Below, in pieces: positions 14,515 to 21,328 of a stretch of DNA of 27,730 nucleotides. Within the stretch, counting starts at the first letter, position 1; each line of letters begins with the position of its first letter. The stretch covers positions 1-27,730 of the forward strand of contig JBGPOS010000055.1 of assembly GCA_041488155.1 (NCBI GenBank), in the 5' to 3' direction. The notes beneath the pieces are model-generated. The model worked only from the letters and a program-made list of their open reading frames with translations, searched no databases and was not told where the DNA came from. Made by a program: the position numbers and the translations under genes. Source of the DNA: JBGPOS01 sp041488155 (GTDB taxonomy: Bacteria > Chloroflexota > Dehalococcoidia > Tepidiformales > Tepidiformaceae).

Positions 14515-15707
14515 TGGCGTCCAACGGCATCTGCGACCGCGTGGCAATCGTCGGTATGGGGTGTACCCCCTTTGGCGAGCACTGGGACAAGGGTGTCGAT
14601 GACCTGCTCATCGACGCGGCCACCGAAGCCTGCGCCTCAGCCGGTGTAGCGATCGGCGACATCGATGCGTTCTGGCTTGGGACGATGGGCTCGGGCGTGA
14701 GCGGCCTGACGCTGTCACGCCCGCTGAAGATCGACTACAAGCCGGTCAGCCGAAACGAAAACATGTGCGCGACGGGCTCGGAATCGTTCCGCAACGCCTG
14801 CTACGCGGTGGCTTCGGGCGCCTATGACATCGCCATGGCGATCGGCGTCGAGAAGCTCAAGGATTCGGGTTACTCCGGCCTCGTGGGGAGCGCTCCCCCG
14901 GCCGATGGGACGGCGGCTTCGATCACGGCGCCGGCCAGCTTCAGCCTCCTCGCCCCGGCGTACTCCAACAAGTACGGCGTGCCGATGGACGAGCTTAAAG
15001 ACGTGATGACTCGCATCGCCTGGAAGAACCACTACAACGGGGCGCGCAACCCGCGGGCGCAGTTCAAGAAGGAAGTGGCGAAGGAGACGATCAAGAACTC
15101 GCCGCTCATCGCCGGCCCGCTCGGCATCTTCGACTGCTCAGGGGTGAGCGACGGATCGGCTGCGGCGATCATCGTGCGAGCCGAAGACGCCCATAAGTAC
15201 ACCGACAAGCCGATCTACGTGAAGGCGCTCAGCTTCGTGGCGGGCCCGGCGCGTGGTCCGCTCGATCCCGAATACGACTACACGACGTTCGACGAATGCG
15301 TCGCGGTTGCGAAGGATGCCTACCAGCAGTGCGGCATCACCAACCCGCGCGAACAGCTCGCGATGGCCGAAGTGCACGACTGCTTTACGCCGACCGAGCT
15401 CGTCCTGATGGAGGACCTTGGGTTCTCGGAGCGGGGAGTCGGATACAAGGACGTGATGGCGGGCACATTCGACCTCGAGGGCGAGATGCCTGTGAACCCG
15501 GATGGTGGCCTGAAGTCGTTCGGCCATCCGATTGGGGCGAGCGGCCTGCGCATGCTGTTCGAATGCTGGCTTCAGCTCCGCAACGAAGCTCCGCCCGAGC
15601 GCCAGATCACGAACGGCAAGAAGCTTGCCATGACCCACAACCTCGGAGGGGCGCCGGGCAATTGCGTCTCGTTCGTCTCGATAGTGGGAAGCGAACCGGG
15701 GATCTAA
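14514..15707 (+). CDS. Thiolase, SCP2/SCP-x type acetyl-CoA acyltransferase
   Basis: The 397-residue thiolase has the acyl-carrying Cys85 in NENMCATGSES, His288 in AEVHDCFTPTE, His338 in GHPIGASG and the closing NLGGAPGN loop. The EVHDCF motif and lack of the usual C-terminal CxG cysteine motif place it with SCP2/SCP-x and archaeal thiolases, which often need a DUF35 partner. The start ATG overlaps the previous stop by one base (TAATG), with a perfect AGGAGG seven bases upstream, so translation is coupled to the DUF35 fusion protein. It should perform CoA-dependent cleavage or condensation of 3-oxoacyl-CoA, possibly with branched or ring-bearing substrates. A strong hairpin follows 21 bases after its stop, ending the transcript. 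Confidence 0.9.
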   Translation: MASNGICDRVAIVGMGCTPFGEHWDKGVDDLLIDAATEACASAGVAIGDIDAFWLGTMGSGVSGLTLSRPLKIDYKPVSRNENMCATGSESFRNACYAVASGAYDIAMAIGVEKLKDSGYSGLVGSAPPADGTAASITAPASFSLLAPAYSNKYGVPMDELKDVMTRIAWKNHYNGARNPRAQFKKEVAKETIKNSPLIAGPLGIFDCSGVSDGSAAAIIVRAEDAHKYTDKPIYVKALSFVAGPARGPLDPEYDYTTFDECVAVAKDAYQQCGITNPREQLAMAEVHDCFTPTELVLMEDLGFSERGVGYKDVMAGTFDLEGEMPVNPDGGLKSFGHPIGASGLRMLFECWLQLRNEAPPERQITNGKKLAMTHNLGGAPGNCVSFVSIVGSEPGI

Positions 15708-15728
15708 CCCGGCCCGTCAGAGGAATCC

Positions 15729-15760
15729 GCGAAGCCCCGGCCGCAAGACCGGGGCTTCGC
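15729..15760 (+). terminator. Perfect 12-bp GC-rich hairpin after the thiolase gene
   Basis: GCGAAGCCCCGG (15729-15740) and CCGGGGCTTCGC (15749-15760) are exact inverted repeats around an 8-base loop, 21 bases past the thiolase stop. There is no U-run after it. It is probably a transcription end or 3' stabilising stem for the synthase/thiolase transcript. Confidence 0.65.
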
Positions 15761-15816
15761 TGCATTCACAGCTCGCTTAGAGCTGCACCGCTGCCCACAG
15801 TTTCGTTGGGCGCTTC

Positions 15817-15822
15817 TATACT
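15817..15822 (+). promoter_or_regulatory. Candidate -10 element for the downstream LLM gene
   Basis: TATACT (5 of 6 to consensus) lies 52 bases before the ATG at 15875 and after the hairpin. No clear -35 is visible, so only the -10 can be proposed. Confidence 0.3.
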
Positions 15823-15874
15823 TCCCGGACAATGCGCCTGGCGACGCTGTCATTCGCCAGGATTGGACCAACCA

Positions 15875-16864
15875 ATGCGATTCGGACTCGTCTACGACTT
15901 CCGCAACCCGGCGCAATGGCGCAAACCGTGGGCCGAGGTCTACGAAGGGCTCCTCGAACAGATAGCCTTCGCCGACTCGCTCGGGTACGACTCTATCTGG
16001 CTCACCGAGCACCACTTCGTGGAGGACGGCTACACGCCTTCGCCGGTGCCGCTGATGGCCGCCATCGCTGCCCGGACGAAGCGCGTCCAGATCGCGACGG
16101 ACATCCTCATCCTGCCACTCTATCACCCGGTCAAGCTCGCCGAGGACATCGCGACCATCGATGTGCTTTCGAACGGCAGGGTGATGCTGGGCGTGGGGTC
16201 AGGTTACCGCGACGAGGAGTTCGCCGCCTTCGGGACCAGCCGCAAGGAGCGCCCCAGTCGCATGGAAGAAGGCGTCGCGATCCTGCGCGGATGCTGGGAA
16301 GAAGGGCCGTTCTCGTTCGTTGGGCGGCACTACAGGCTGAACGCGATCGACGTTGTCCCGAAGCCGCTCCAGAAGCCCCACCCGCCCTTGTGGATGGCCG
16401 CAACCGCTGCGCCCGCTGCACGGCGGGCAGCTCGCCTCGGCCTCAACCTCCTTCCGCAGGCCGACCGCACTGGTGGCTACGACGCCTGGGTCGATGAGCT
16501 CGAGAAGCGCGACCGCGACCCGCGGGACTACCGGGTCGGCCTGATAAAGTCCTGGTTCATCACGGATGAGGGTCGGGACGACCCGCTGTGGCAGGTCGTG
16601 CGCGAGCGTGAACGATACCGGGGGTCGACCTATGCGCCCTGGATAGCCGCCGGTTATGTGCGGCCCGGCGCGGGCGCTGTACCCATCGATCAGAGCTACA
16701 TGATAGGCACCTCTTCTGAGATCATCGCGCAGATCGACGACGTCACGAAGAACCTGCCGCTGACCGACATCATCAGCTGGGCCACTCCACCGGGGATGGA
16801 CCCGGGCGAATTCAACCCGCGGATCGAACGTTTCGCGCGCGAAGTGATGCCGCACTTTCGCTAG
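15875..16864 (+). CDS. Luciferase-like (LLM class) flavin-dependent oxidoreductase
   Basis: The 329-residue protein is a standard-length bacterial luciferase-like oxidoreductase. It begins MRFGLVYDFRNPAQW, followed by GYDSIWLTEHHFVEDGYTPSP and HPVKLAEDIATIDVLSNGRVMLGVGSGYRDEEF, the flavin-binding barrel segment. Later come LQKPHPPLWMAA and a C-terminal YMIGTSSEIIAQID, which is the shared GT/S-P-x-x-V/I-like end motif. FMN or F420 use cannot be decided from sequence alone. The start is set at the ATG at 15875 because the frame further upstream runs through the terminator hairpin and into the thiolase gene. Ribosome-site match is weak (AGGA about 12 bases upstream). It is closer in length to typical alkanal or alkane-type LLMs than the 421-residue relative at 9434. 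Confidence 0.88.
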   Translation: MRFGLVYDFRNPAQWRKPWAEVYEGLLEQIAFADSLGYDSIWLTEHHFVEDGYTPSPVPLMAAIAARTKRVQIATDILILPLYHPVKLAEDIATIDVLSNGRVMLGVGSGYRDEEFAAFGTSRKERPSRMEEGVAILRGCWEEGPFSFVGRHYRLNAIDVVPKPLQKPHPPLWMAATAAPAARRAARLGLNLLPQADRTGGYDAWVDELEKRDRDPRDYRVGLIKSWFITDEGRDDPLWQVVRERERYRGSTYAPWIAAGYVRPGAGAVPIDQSYMIGTSSEIIAQIDDVTKNLPLTDIISWATPPGMDPGEFNPRIERFAREVMPHFR

Positions 16865-16890
16865 CTCTCGAGCCCGGGGAAGGCGCCTTC

Positions 16891-18342
16891 TTAGATGAAG
16901 ACTGTCCCGGCGGCCTTCTCGGGCCGGTCCGCCACGCCTGTCTCGATGGCCTTCCGGGCAACTGCACGGGCAACGTTCCGGAAGACGGTGGGGTGGAAGA
17001 CGCTGGGGATGATGTACTCGGGGCCGAGCTCATTCTTCGGTACGGCGGCGGCTATCGCCTGAGCCGCCGCGAGCTTCATCGCTTCGTTGATCTCACGCGC
17101 GCGGACGTCGAGGACGCCACGAAACAGGCCGGGAAAGCAGAGCACGTTGTTGATCTGGTTCGGGAAGTCCGAGCGTCCGGTCGCCATGACCTTGACGTGG
17201 GGTGAGGCTATCTCGGGCCGGATCTCCGGGTCCGGGTTGGCCATCGCAAAGACGATCGGGTCACGGTTCATCGACTTGATGTCGTCGACCGTGATGAGGT
17301 CCGGCCCGGCGAGCCCGAGGAAGAGGTCCGCCCCCTCCATAGCGTCGCTCACGCTACCGCTTATCGCGTCGAGGTTTGTGTGGTCGGCAAACCAGTGCTT
17401 CATGAAGTTCATGCCTTCCGGGCGGCCTTTGTAGATGATCCCCGAGCGATCGCAGCCAATGATGTTCTTGACACCGGCCGACATGAGGATCTTTGCGCAG
17501 GCCACGCCCGCCGCCCCGACGCCGAGCACGACCACCCGCAGGTCCTGCGGCTCCTTCTTCACGAGCCGAAGCGCGTTGAAGACGGCGGCGAGCACCACGA
17601 CCGCCGTGCCGTGCTGGTCGTCGTGGAAGACAGGGATGTCGAGCTCCTGCTTCAGGCGCTCCTCAATGGAGAAGCAGCGCGGGGCCGAGATGTCTTCAAG
17701 GTTGATCCCGCCAAAGCCGGGCGCGATCGCCTTCACGATCGCGACGATCTCGTCCGGATCCTGCGTGTCGAGACAAATGGGCCACGCGTCGACCCCTCCG
17801 AAGGTCTTGAAGAGCATCGCCTTGCCCTCCATGACGGGCATGGCGGCCTTCGGGCCGAGGTCGCCCAGCCCCAGGACGGCGCTTCCATCTGTCACGACAG
17901 CCACGGTGTTTCCCTTGATGGTCAAGGAATACGCGGCGCTCGGGTCCTTTTCAATGGCGAGGCAGACGCGGGCAACGCCGGGCGTATAGACCACTGACAG
18001 GTCTCGACGGCTGGCAACGGGCACCTTGTTGCGAATTTCGATCTTGCCGCCGCGGTGGCTGAGGAAGACTCGGTCCGCGGCGCTCTTGATGGTGACCGCC
18101 GGCAGCGCTCTCACGTGGTCGAGGATCTCGCGTGCGTGGTCGCTATCGCGGGCGGACACGGAGATGTCCCTCACGATCGTCCGCCGCGTCGCGCGGACGA
18201 CGTCGATGTCGCCGATGCTGCCGCCGCAGTCAGCAACGGCGGAAGCGATGAGGGCGAGCATTCCGGGCCGGTCGGGGTACTGCGCCTGGAAGCTGAACGT
18301 GTAGGTGGCGATGGGAGGGTGGCTAACAGTCTTGCGGGACAT
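16891..18342 (-). CDS. NAD-type malic enzyme with N-terminal ACT domain
   Basis: The 483-residue protein has an ACT domain at about 12-88 (FSFQAQYPDRPGMLALIASAVADCGGSIGDID), a typical small-ligand-binding regulatory fold. Malic enzyme follows: Tyr119 in YTPGVAR, Lys174 in EGKAMLFK, the metal-binding LEDISAPRCF and HDDQHGTA segments, the Rossmann motif LGVGAAGVACAKIL (273-286), and MANPDPE plus GRSDFPNQINN near the end. It converts malate to pyruvate and CO2 with reduction of NAD(P). The ACT domain suggests feedback control, perhaps by an amino acid; which one is unknown. The ATG at 18342 is chosen because the protein then begins just before the ACT domain; GGAGA lies upstream, and an in-frame TTG one codon earlier is equally possible. 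The upstream frame extension to 18468 has no homology-like content. Confidence 0.9.
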   Translation of the reverse strand: MSRKTVSHPPIATYTFSFQAQYPDRPGMLALIASAVADCGGSIGDIDVVRATRRTIVRDISVSARDSDHAREILDHVRALPAVTIKSAADRVFLSHRGGKIEIRNKVPVASRRDLSVVYTPGVARVCLAIEKDPSAAYSLTIKGNTVAVVTDGSAVLGLGDLGPKAAMPVMEGKAMLFKTFGGVDAWPICLDTQDPDEIVAIVKAIAPGFGGINLEDISAPRCFSIEERLKQELDIPVFHDDQHGTAVVVLAAVFNALRLVKKEPQDLRVVVLGVGAAGVACAKILMSAGVKNIIGCDRSGIIYKGRPEGMNFMKHWFADHTNLDAISGSVSDAMEGADLFLGLAGPDLITVDDIKSMNRDPIVFAMANPDPEIRPEIASPHVKVMATGRSDFPNQINNVLCFPGLFRGVLDVRAREINEAMKLAAAQAIAAAVPKNELGPEYIIPSVFHPTVFRNVARAVARKAIETGVADRPEKAAGTVFI

Positions 18343-18541
18343 CAATGTCTTTCTCCAGCTGGGGGCCGCCGAATTGGTGGGGGCCCAGCCCAATGGCTCT
18401 GGTTGCAGGCGGCCGGGATGTCCGGGGTGTCCTTCCGGCGCACGGGGCCATCTCAGTTTCCCACACATTGAGGGTGCGATCGGAGTAGGCGTAACGGCCG
18501 TTCGGATCGCTGTGGGCGTTCCAACAGACGGTCCTGGGCGG

Positions 18542-18570
18542 TTGACGCCCTCGGCCGGGAGGGTTACCTT
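18542..18570 (+). promoter_or_regulatory. Candidate promoter for the RHH-like gene
   Basis: TTGACG (18542-18547, 5 of 6) is followed after 17 bases by TACCTT (18565-18570, 3 of 6 but with TA...T kept). Expected transcription start is near 18577, inside the GGTACC repeat pair. Confidence 0.4.
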
Positions 18571-18592
18571 GGTACCGATGTCCCATGGTACC
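18571..18592 (+). promoter_or_regulatory. Candidate operator: GGTACC-N10-GGTACC over the transcription start
   Basis: Two identical self-palindromic GGTACC sites are centred 16 bases apart, directly after the proposed -10. A second inverted repeat, CCCAT (18582-18586) and ATGGG (18596-18600), overlaps the second site and ends just before the AAGGAG ribosome site. Dyads at this place suit a repressor binding as two dimers, possibly the small protein encoded right after it. Confidence 0.4.
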
Positions 18593-18614
18593 TATATGGG
18601 AAGGAGAAACGGCC

Positions 18615-18989
18615 ATGGCAGAGACGGTGAATCGTAGTGAGGCTACCGGCGAGCCGGAACCGCTTCTTGAGGTCCGCCGGGGCCAGTTCGTGCGCGTGGA
18701 TCGCGTGCAGCTGGGCGTGCGCATGGAGAAGCGGATGGTGAAGGTCCTGAAGGGCCTGGCGGAATTCAACGGTGTCAGCCTGGGCCAACTCCTTGAGAAG
18801 ATAGTGCTGCACTCGTTCGAGCCGGTGGAAGGCCAGGAAGGGGAGGCGTCCGCCAGCCCTCATGGTAAGCGGGCGCTGGCGGCGATCGCGGACTTCAAGC
18901 GGATCTACGGGATGGACTACGACACCCATGCCACGTACGAGTTCCGTGAGAATGACTCCAGCCCCGGCCTCGAACCCGCCACCGGCTAG
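18615..18989 (+). CDS. Small ribbon-helix-helix-like protein
   Basis: The 124-residue protein has a central stretch VRMEKRMVKVLKGLAEFNGV followed by SLGQLLEKIVLHSFE (about residues 36-70). It resembles a ribbon-helix-helix fold: a short basic strand, then two helices with a turn at NGVS. The N-terminus is acidic and probably disordered. The C-terminal part ends with ADFKRIYGMDYDTHATYEFRE, which may form a separate small element. I do not recognise a named family. A role as a DNA-binding or antitoxin-like regulator is inferred from the fold impression and from the repeat pair over its promoter. AAGGAG lies nine bases before the ATG at 18615. No toxin gene follows; the next gene, 133 bases downstream, is an alpha/beta hydrolase. 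Confidence 0.7.
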   Translation: MAETVNRSEATGEPEPLLEVRRGQFVRVDRVQLGVRMEKRMVKVLKGLAEFNGVSLGQLLEKIVLHSFEPVEGQEGEASASPHGKRALAAIADFKRIYGMDYDTHATYEFRENDSSPGLEPATG

Positions 18990-19121
18990 CCCCGGTGACC
19001 TGAGCAGGCGCTGGGCCCGCCCGAATCGCCCGGCGTTCCGACGCGGAGCGCTGCGCGAGCGATAAGCTGGTGCGGGGCCTTTGTCAGGGCCATCATGCGA
19101 GCCACGACAGGAGACGGAAGC

Positions 19122-20024
19122 ATGGGCAGCATCAGCGCGGTGGATCACGAGACCGGACGCAAGTTCTACCTCGACGATCCTGACGACCTCCAGCCCGGCG
19201 AGAGGGTCGTGTTCCTCTTGAGCCTGCACGGGGGCGGCTCCGTTGGCGCATGGCAGCGCCTCTATTTCCCAGCCTTCGACCACAAGGAACGGTACCGCCT
19301 GGTCGTGGCCGCACCGTCGTGCGCCACGAAGGAGCCCATGCGGCGATGGGTCGCCGAAGCCGACGACGAGCACCTGCGTAACATCGTGGACTACGTCTTC
19401 GAGAAGTACGGCAAGGCGAACATCGCATCGTTCTGGCTCGTCGGTCACTCCCAGGGCGGAATGACGTCCAATCGCCTCCTGGGCAGCGACTTCTTCAAGC
19501 AGCGAGTGGATGGGTGGCTGAGCCTGTCGGGCGGCCGGATCGGGCCCATAGAGCTCCCGGCCTCGTTCTTCCCGGGAGCGCGGCCGGTCCCACTGCCCCA
19601 GGCCACGGGCCAGGGCGGTGACGCACCCCGGCCGGGACGAGCGGTTACGCCCGACTGCGACATCTCGTTCATCTTCGCCAGCGGCGAGCATGAGATGCTC
19701 GCGCTACCCGAGACCTCGCCCTGGGCCGAGAAATACGCCGCCGGCCCTCGCGTGCGCCTCCCGGATGTGGTCGACGATCGGCCAGGGCAGATCTACGACA
19801 CCCTGCGCGAAGGGAACTCGACGCCGGCCTGGGGCCTCTTGCCCCGGCCCGGCACAGCCCGGGTCTACGTCTTTCCGAACGCGCGGGACGGGCGCCTCAT
19901 CGCCGACGTGGTGCGCATAAACAAGGGCCACACCGAAGGCCTGGAGCCGAACGTCACCGAGGCGCTCATCAAGATGATCGTCGCCGCTCCCGGCGGGAAG
20001 GCGCGATCTTCGAGCGCAGGCTAA
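19122..20024 (+). CDS. Alpha/beta hydrolase (esterase/PHB-depolymerase-like)
   Basis: The 300-residue protein has an intact serine hydrolase layout: oxyanion segment SLHGGGS (34-40), nucleophile elbow VGHSQGG with Ser110, and a late His in NKGHTEGLEP. The HGGG motif and the order of segments resemble feruloyl-esterase/poly(3-hydroxybutyrate)-depolymerase-like and peptidase-S9-like hydrolases. There is no signal peptide, so it is likely cytosolic. AGGAG eight bases before the ATG at 19122 fixes the start; an in-frame ATG at 19095 has no such site. A Pro/Gly-rich insert at about 155-185 is unusual but the triad around it is complete. Its role cannot be tied to its neighbours. Confidence 0.82.
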   Translation: MGSISAVDHETGRKFYLDDPDDLQPGERVVFLLSLHGGGSVGAWQRLYFPAFDHKERYRLVVAAPSCATKEPMRRWVAEADDEHLRNIVDYVFEKYGKANIASFWLVGHSQGGMTSNRLLGSDFFKQRVDGWLSLSGGRIGPIELPASFFPGARPVPLPQATGQGGDAPRPGRAVTPDCDISFIFASGEHEMLALPETSPWAEKYAAGPRVRLPDVVDDRPGQIYDTLREGNSTPAWGLLPRPGTARVYVFPNARDGRLIADVVRINKGHTEGLEPNVTEALIKMIVAAPGGKARSSSAG

Positions 20025-20048
20025 GCACGCCGTCCTTAGAATGCTCGG

Positions 20049-20504
20049 ATGACCGTTGAACGCCTCAAGCGATTCTCCGCGGCCCCGGACGTGGTGGCGA
20101 GGCTTGTCGAGGCCACCAGCGACCCGCTCCTCGACATCACCGCTACGAGCGAGTGGTCAGCTCGGGTGATCCTGGCCCACTTTCGCGACGTGGAGATGCT
20201 CTCCAGTCGGCTCCGGTTCGAACGTATGCTCGCCGAGGAGGCCCCCGTGTTCGTCGATTTCGATGAGGTCGCCTGGGCGAAGACTCGGAACCGCAGCCGC
20301 GACTCCACCACGACCCTCCTCGATGACTTCCTGGTCCAGCGCCGGGCTACGGTTGGCCTGCTGTCGAGTATCCGGCAGGCCGACTGGGATCGTCAGGGCT
20401 CCCACCCCACGCGAGGCCGGTTTAGCGTCTCGACGTGGCTCGAAGCCTGCCTCGAACACGACGACCAACACACCGAGCAGTTGCGTCGCAGCCTCGCCCG
20501 CTAA
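20049..20504 (+). CDS. DinB-fold protein, possibly leaderless
   Basis: The 151-residue four-helix-bundle protein has the DinB/DUF664-type metal-binding pattern: His in ILAHFRDVEM after WSARV, and the paired HDDQHTEQLRR near the C-terminus. DinB-fold proteins include thiol-dependent (mycothiol or bacillithiol) S-transferases and damage-induced proteins of unknown role. No Shine-Dalgarno is visible. TAGAAT at 20037-20042 lies just before the ATG, so the transcript may begin at the start codon itself. It is convergent with the DUF1801 gene and is one of two complete DinB-fold genes within 2 kb. Confidence 0.8.
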   Translation: MTVERLKRFSAAPDVVARLVEATSDPLLDITATSEWSARVILAHFRDVEMLSSRLRFERMLAEEAPVFVDFDEVAWAKTRNRSRDSTTTLLDDFLVQRRATVGLLSSIRQADWDRQGSHPTRGRFSVSTWLEACLEHDDQHTEQLRRSLAR

Positions 20505-20574
20505 GGTTGGTTCGGGGACCTACCGGGATGGTCACCGCTGCCGGAGGAGCTTGCGGAGCGCCTGCCTCCCCCGG

Positions 20575-20964
20575 CTACGCCTTCGTCCCGCGTTTCGGCT
20601 TCTCCCGGCCGCGGTACTCCTCCGCCCGGTGCTTCGCCATCTTGCGAATCAGCTCCACGGGCACCGGCTGATCGAGCGGGAACTTGATGGTGCTCTTCGA
20701 CATCTCGTACCGGGACAGCTCTTCCTTGAAGGCTTCGAGCAGGGCGTCTGGCTGGGGACAAAACAGCGAGTAGTGCTTCTTGAACCCCGCGAAGTAGATG
20801 AGCCAGCCGTGAAACTTGTAAGCGGGCATCTGGTAGCCGATCACTTCCTCGGCCTCCGGGACAGCCTCGCGGATAGCACGCCGAATCGTCTGCAGGACCA
20901 CCTGCACGTTGCTGGGGAACGAAGCGATGTACTCGTCGACGGTAGTGAAGTGGGGCCTCGCCAT
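20575..20964 (-). CDS. DUF1801 protein (YdhG-like)
   Basis: The 129-residue protein begins with FTTVDEYIASFPSNVQVVLQTIRRAIREAVPEAEE and continues with IGYQMPAYKFHGWLIYFAGFKKHYSLFCP, the hallmark strands of the DUF1801 family. Family members such as B. subtilis YdhG are small cytosolic proteins with an iron-chaperone-like (frataxin-type) role in one case. The Lys/Arg-rich tail (PVELIRKMAKHRAEEYRGREKPKRG) is also typical. AGGGAG precedes the ATG at 20964. It stands alone on the minus strand between the DinB gene and the DinB-like fragment. Confidence 0.88.
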   Translation of the reverse strand: MARPHFTTVDEYIASFPSNVQVVLQTIRRAIREAVPEAEEVIGYQMPAYKFHGWLIYFAGFKKHYSLFCPQPDALLEAFKEELSRYEMSKSTIKFPLDQPVPVELIRKMAKHRAEEYRGREKPKRGTKA

Positions 20965-21100
20965 CGGTCTCCCTCGATCCTCGAGGATCTCGCCGGCAGA
21001 CCGCGTGGCGGCCGGCCGGAAGGCCCTCGCATACTAACGAGTCGTTGCCGCCGAAGCCGGGAGAGGTCGGAGGGCAAGGCCACATGCTCGGGATGAGGAA

Positions 21101-21277
21101 CTACTGCAGGCGATACATCGATGCGTGATGAGCTTCGGCGACGTGGGTGATTGTCCACGCCGCAGGACTGAGTCCCGCCGGCGTCCGTTCATGGAACGGC
21201 GACGGGACCGCCTTAGACGCAGCGACGAACGCATCCTGCGCCTCGAGTGCCAACCGAGCGAGTAGCGGCGCTGCCAT
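21101..21277 (-). CDS. Short DinB-like protein or truncated DinB remnant (58 aa)
   Basis: An ATG at 21277, with AGGAG nine bases upstream, opens a 58-codon frame. The product reads LARLALEAQDAFVAAS, then a Pro-rich turn, then GLSPAAWTITHVAEAHHASMY, and stops after RLQ. This matches the first two helices of a DinB-fold protein up to the first metal-binding His (W-x-I-x-H-V-A). The second half, with the paired His motif, is absent, and no frame downstream restores it. It lies 51 bases after the stop of the complete DinB gene on the same strand. It is either a decayed tandem copy or a real short protein; the good ribosome site argues that it may still be translated. Confidence 0.55.
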   Translation of the reverse strand: MAAPLLARLALEAQDAFVAASKAVPSPFHERTPAGLSPAAWTITHVAEAHHASMYRLQ

Positions 21278-21328
21278 CGCTCTTGACTCCTGTCGCCAAG
21301 CGTTCGGCCCGCCGCCTCCGGGCCGGCT

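Noticed and set aside
13045..14547. A 500-codon open frame on the minus strand opposite the synthase-DUF35 gene.
   Set aside because: It is a high-GC shadow: rich in Arg, His and Val with no motifs, while the plus strand has strong family motifs and a perfect ribosome site.
15296..15874. In-frame extension of the LLM gene to 15296.
   Set aside because: The extension overlaps the thiolase gene and runs through the hairpin; LLM homology starts exactly at the ATG at 15875.
16879..16890. Palindrome GAAGGCGCCTTC between the LLM gene and the malic enzyme stop.
   Set aside because: It has no loop and only 12 bases in all; too short to call a terminator or a binding site.
18343..18769. Minus-strand open frames reading SDPNGRYAYSDRTLNVWE and similar, upstream of the malic enzyme.
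   Set aside because: A short propeller-like string only; no start, no flanking repeats, and it overlaps the promoter of the RHH-like gene.
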